Source of the DNA: Tautonia plasticadhaerens
GTDB taxonomy: Bacteria; Planctomycetota; Planctomycetia; Isosphaerales; Isosphaeraceae
Length of the DNA: 64,000 nt
Direction of reading: 5' to 3'
NCBI RefSeq assembly: GCF_007752535.1
Contig: NZ_CP036426.1
Coordinates: 3,100,001 to 3,164,000 of the forward strand
The translations under genes were made by a program, and so were the position numbers. Under the pieces are notes generated by a model. The model worked only from the letters and a program-made list of their open reading frames with translations, did not search any database and was not told the origin of the DNA. This document shows positions 61,323-64,000 of this stretch, in pieces; within the stretch, counting starts at the first letter, position 1; each line of letters begins with the position of its first letter.

Positions 61323-61574
61323 TCAGTCGTGGAGGTTCCATCCGCGGGCGGCGGCGATCCGGTGGGTGGCCCGGAGGAGCCAGGGCCGGTCGAACCCGTA
61401 CTGGGAGACGAGCCTGACGAGAAGGCCAAGCATCCGCCACGGGTCGTCCGGGAGCAGGTACGTGCGGCCATTGGCCAGGACCATCACGTCGCCGCCGGGA
61501 GTGATCCGAGGGCAGGGATCCTTGGAGAATTCGATCTCGTGGTCATCCGGGGTCAGTCGTTGCATCCGCTTCAT
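61323..61574 (-). CDS. Small protein of unknown function, 83 aa
   Basis: MKRMQRLTPDDHEIEFSKDP then a beta-hairpin-like GGDVMVLANGRTYLLPDDPW and helices WRMLGLLVRLVSQYGFDRPW to HRIAAARGWNLHD. No known domain is recognised. Its ATG overlaps the stop of the upstream HTH gene (ATGA), and it lies between that gene and the primase-helicase, so it is part of the mobile-element operon. Confidence 0.55.
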   Translation of the reverse strand: MKRMQRLTPDDHEIEFSKDPCPRITPGGDVMVLANGRTYLLPDDPWRMLGLLVRLVSQYGFDRPWLLRATHRIAAARGWNLHD

Positions 61575-62032
61575 CGCGGTGCTCCTGTCAATGGACGAGT
61601 TGGGGTGGTTGTTGATCGTGATGCGGGAGGAGGAACGGCTGTGCGTCGAGGCCGGGGGTCGCGGTGAATGTGGGAGTGGAGGCGAGAGGAGTCGCTGGCG
61701 CCGGGAGCGACCGACGTCCGTGCCCGACCGGTGGCTTGCAGGAGGCCGGGCGAGTAGCGAAGGACCCGAGGCCGGGGGTCGTGGTTGTACTGCTCACCCG
61801 GAGGCCCTGCCTCGGCGATGCTCGACCTGCCGGGGCAGCTGCCCCGGGAGAGCCAGCGATCGAGGGCTTCGCGGTGGTAGCGCACCACTCGGCCACGACG
61901 GCTGAAAGGGATGTACCCGGCGCTCGTCCAGTTGCGGATGGTGCCGGGCGCCACGCGGAGGTAGGCCGCCGCCTCGTCGGGCGTCAGCCAGGGCGACGTG
62001 CCCCGCGAGCCGTCGGGGACGATGTCGTTCAT
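61571..62032 (-). CDS. Excisionase-like helix-turn-helix protein (HTH_17)
   Basis: Residues 12-65 form a MerR-like HTH_17 domain: PWLTPDEAAAYLRVAPGTIR, NWTSAGYIPFSRRGRVVRYH and REALDRWLS. This is the usual form of element-encoded excisionases or regulators. The remaining 85 residues are Pro/Arg/Ser-rich and without structure, so the native protein may be shorter with a run-on tail. ATG 62032 follows GGAGACGG. A palindrome at 62124-62150 lies just upstream and is a candidate binding site. Confidence 0.75.
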   Translation of the reverse strand: MNDIVPDGSRGTSPWLTPDEAAAYLRVAPGTIRNWTSAGYIPFSRRGRVVRYHREALDRWLSRGSCPGRSSIAEAGPPGEQYNHDPRPRVLRYSPGLLQATGRARTSVAPGASDSSRLHSHIHRDPRPRRTAVPPPASRSTTTPTRPLTGAPR

Positions 62033-62564
62033 GGAGATCCGTCTCCGGTGAAGTGAGCTGGCAAGGAGTGACCTGGGGTGATCATCCCCCAAGAAGATTG
62101 TAAGTTCTGCAGGAGACTTCGATCGGGATAACGTGCACAAAATTATCCCGGTCCCGGCGGCGCCGGGCGGGAGGTCGGTTCGACGGGCTATCGCCGGCCG
62201 TCGTGGCCGCCGACGGTCGCGGGGGATCAAAGGCTCGGGAACTGCCGGGGGGAAGAACCCCGAGTCCGGGATGAGCTGATGTCGAGCTTCCGGAGCCGGC
62301 GGAGCCGAGTTTCGGGGATGTGCCCCAGAGCGTGCTGGGACGACGCCATCGCCCGCCGCCCGGCTTGGAAGCCCGAGCGGCAGTAGTGTTCAGAAGTGCA
62401 AAATTTGCCCGAGGCTGACGCCCAGGATGTAGTATTTACTCGTGACGCGCGGCGGTGGAGTACACCTCGATTGACGTGAATACGTCGGCCGCGGCACCCG
62501 GCTCGTGGAAGTGTCAGGACGACTCCGGCCGGATCGAAAGGCACGGAAAGCAAGGTCAGCGGAG
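62033..62564. promoter_or_regulatory. 532-bp control region with inverted repeat CGGGATAA-N11-TTATCCCG
   Basis: This stretch between the divergent HTH genes has no gene. It holds a perfect 8-bp inverted repeat at 62124-62131 and 62143-62150 with GTGCAC in the middle, and further AT-rich patches (TACAATC on the minus strand near 62100 and TAGTATTTAC near 62430) that could be promoters. It is a likely operator or replication/excision control region of the element. Confidence 0.5.
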
Positions 62565-62831
62565 ATGGTGGCAACCAGGACGAAAACGGATCCGAGACGG
62601 CGGGCCGACGGGGCCCCCTACACCGTGGCAGAGGCGGCCGAGCGGCAGAACGTCTCGCGCAGCGTAATCTACGAGGCGATCGGCGCCGGCACCCTCCGGG
62701 CTTATGCGATCGGCCGGGGCCGCTCCCAGCGCCGCTACCGGATCGAGGAGCGGGACCTGCTCGCCTGGTGGGCCTCGCTGAGGGTCGGCCCCGAGGACGC
62801 CGGCGGGGTCATCCGTGATCATCTCGCTTGA
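62565..62831 (+). CDS. Excisionase-like helix-turn-helix protein (HTH_17)
   Basis: From ATG 62565 (MVATRTKTDPRRRADG) the protein is 88 residues with APYTVAEAAERQNVSRSVIY, EAIGAGTLRAYAIGRGRSQR and YRIEERDLLAWWAS, a complete HTH_17 domain. It is convergent with the integrase gene and overlaps its 3' end by 23 bases. This arrangement (xis next to int) is normal for integrative elements, in which this protein would bend DNA at the attachment site for excision. Confidence 0.8.
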   Translation: MVATRTKTDPRRRADGAPYTVAEAAERQNVSRSVIYEAIGAGTLRAYAIGRGRSQRRYRIEERDLLAWWASLRVGPEDAGGVIRDHLA

Positions 62832-63873
62832 GCCCCCGGGCCGCGTCCTGCAAATGCGACGATCGTTCGGAGAGCTTCGAGTAGACCCGGGAGACCATCG
62901 TCGTGTCGGCATGGCCGGCCAGCTCGCTCACGGTCGCCAGCGGCGTGCCCCCGGAGAGGTGGTCGGTCACCCACTTGTGGCGCAGCGCATAGGCCGTGAA
63001 CTCCGGCCCGCCGCCGAGCTTCTCGCGGAGGCGGGCGAACCGGCAGGCCATGGCGTTGCGCGTCCAGGGGTTGCCCCGCATGTTGAGCAGCAGCGGGCCG
63101 GCCGGATGCTCCTCCATCAGCCGGGCGACGATCGCGGCGGCACGGTCGTTCAGATAGATCTTCCGGGGTCGATCCGTCTTGGCGGCGGTCTTGTGATGCA
63201 GCAGGGCGATCGCCACGGGGACTCCCTGCTCGACGACGTCGGCGGCCTCGGCGCGGATCAGCTCCCCTGGTCGGGCGCCGGTGTCGTGGATCAGCTCCAC
63301 CAGATCCCTGAACGCGCGGTCCCGAATCGCCCCGAGCATCGCGCGGACCTGGTCGTCGCTGGGGATCGCCTCGCGGCGCTTCGGCTTGGGCCGTTTCAGC
63401 TTGGCCAGGGGATCGGCGCCGATCCGACCGGCCTCGCTGGCCCAGGAGAGGGCCGCCTTGACCGCCGTGATTGCGTTGAACCGCGTCGTCGGCCCCCAGT
63501 CTCGGTCCGTTGCGTCGACCCAGCGGGAGACGTGGAAGGGCTTCAGGTCAGCGACGTCGAGCTGGCCGAACTCCTTGGCCGCCGACTTGAGGAAGCGAAC
63601 GTAGCCATCCAGCGTGTGTCGGGAGCGCTCGCCACGCCCGACCCGCCGGTCGGTCTCCGCCAGGAAGAGGTTGAAGACGTCGCAGACCTTCAGGCCGCGG
63701 CGGTTGGACTCGGCCGGCGCGAGCCCCTCGGCCGCCATGAGCCGGTGGAACTCGTTCTTCGCCTTGTCGCTGCCCTCGGCCCCCGACGCCAGTCGGTGGC
63801 GCTTGCCCCGAATCGTCACATACCAGGCGTCGCGGTCCTTGCGATATCAGGGTTCGGGATCACGGCCAGCCAT
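62809..63873 (-). pseudogene. int: Tyrosine-type integrase with in-frame TGA at codon 9
   Basis: Reading from ATG 63873 gives MAGRDPEP, a TGA at 63847-63849, then YRKDRDAWYVTIRGKRHRLA in the same frame. Relatives read PWYRKDxxAWFVTI here, so TGG has become TGA. A GTG at 63819 could restart a 336-residue protein without part of the arm-binding strand. The SAM-like domain (FLAETDRRVGRGERSRHTLD) and catalytic domain follow: Arg in DTGARPGELIRAEAA, Lys in LLHHKTAAKTDRPRKIYL, the H/Y-x-x-R block as TAYALRHKWVTDHL, His in ELAGHADTTMVSRVYSKL with the nucleophilic Tyr. The gene starts 76 bases from the tRNA-Phe fragment. Confidence 0.85.
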
Positions 63874-63948
63874 GATGTCGTCCTCGCCGGGGGATTGTGT
63901 ACCCTATTCTGTACCAATCCGGTTCCGGCGATCGACGTAAGTCCTTAG

Positions 63949-63988
63949 TGGGCAGAGCCGGGATCGAACCGGCGACACCAGGATTTTC
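63949..63988 (-). tRNA. 3' fragment of tRNA-Phe, probable attachment site
   Basis: On the minus strand GAAAATCCTGGTGTC is followed by the T-arm GCCGG-TTCGATC-CCGGC, the acceptor strand TCTGCCC and discriminator A. This equals tRNA-Phe from the GAA anticodon to the 3' end without CCA. On the 5' side the sequence (CCAATCG) cannot form the anticodon stem CAGGA and lacks U33, so the 5' half is absent. A 3' tRNA half next to an integrase gene is the standard form of an att site with crossover in the anticodon loop. Confidence 0.75.
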
Positions 63989-64000
63989 CGATTGGATCGC

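Noticed and set aside
34599-63849. Stop-codon recoding (TAG or TGA read as Trp)
   Set aside because: The affected genes use TGG elsewhere, both stops also end normal genes here, and the cases lie in decaying mobile genes; single mutations are the simpler explanation.

Overview
The window is very GC-rich, has dense genes and long antisense open frames, and carries the IS repertoire (IS701, ISAzo13, ISKra4, IS630, IS5, IS66) and sequence style I associate with large-genome Planctomycetes, most likely Isosphaeraceae (inference; no rRNA or marker gene is present). It looks like accessory DNA, either a plasmid or a large genomic island. I count about ten insertion elements or remnants, more than ten decayed genes, and at the right end a phage-like integration/replication module beside a partial tRNA-Phe.

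Left part (1-16.9 kb): the end of an ATP-grasp gene, a decayed pair of nucleotidyltransferases, a small zinc-ribbon protein, a decayed methyltransferase, a DsbB plus fatty-acid-hydroxylase pair, a LysR regulator, and a MerR plus copper-type P-ATPase operon whose promoter has a 20-bp spacer and an overlapping dyad. Next come a clpX remnant and an IS3 remnant. Two transcription units follow that share an operator-like palindrome (CTTTGC-N3-GCAAAG): membrane protein plus winged-helix regulator, and ispH plus small ORF plus ABC permease. An IS66 remnant, an AraC regulator and a convergent thioredoxin-reductase-like enzyme close the region.

Middle part (17-31 kb): a redox and electrophile-defence neighbourhood. 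A MarR regulator is followed by SDR, aldo/keto reductase, SDR, DinB-like and PNPOx-like genes. On the other strand lie an MFS exporter, an Old Yellow Enzyme, a YcaC-like hydrolase, WrbA, pirin, a decayed MarR and a second aldo/keto reductase. A secreted alpha/beta hydrolase, a broken ankyrin protein and a truncated CbrC-like protein follow.

IS island (31.3-44.7 kb): terminal repeats and target duplications show that IS630, ISAzo13, ISKra4, an IS4-like element, IS701 and two IS5 copies are stacked into one ancestral TA dinucleotide between the cbrC fragment and a caspase-like EF-hand gene. A 255-bp MITE-like element with 34-bp perfect inverted repeats sits inside the IS630 transposase. On the other side of the caspase gene are a second IS630 remnant, another IS701 and another IS5, the last of which truncates a molybdopterin oxidoreductase.

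Oxidation operon (44.7-56.0 kb, all minus strand): alpha-hydroxy-acid oxidase/monooxygenase, CYP152-type P450 peroxygenase, a three-subunit PaoABC-type aldehyde-oxidising molybdoenzyme, SDR, sugar-dehydrogenase-like protein, a helical protein, DUF2231, a broken dehalogenase and the truncated molybdoenzyme. Together the first genes could form an H2O2-recycling fatty-acid alpha-oxidation pathway. This is the most interesting functional hypothesis in the window.

Right end (56.0-64.0 kb): family-A DNA polymerase with exonuclease domain, a frameshifted TOPRIM primase-helicase, small ORFs, two excisionase-like HTH proteins and a tyrosine integrase with an in-frame stop at codon 9. The integrase abuts a 40-nt 3' fragment of tRNA-Phe that is probably an attachment site.
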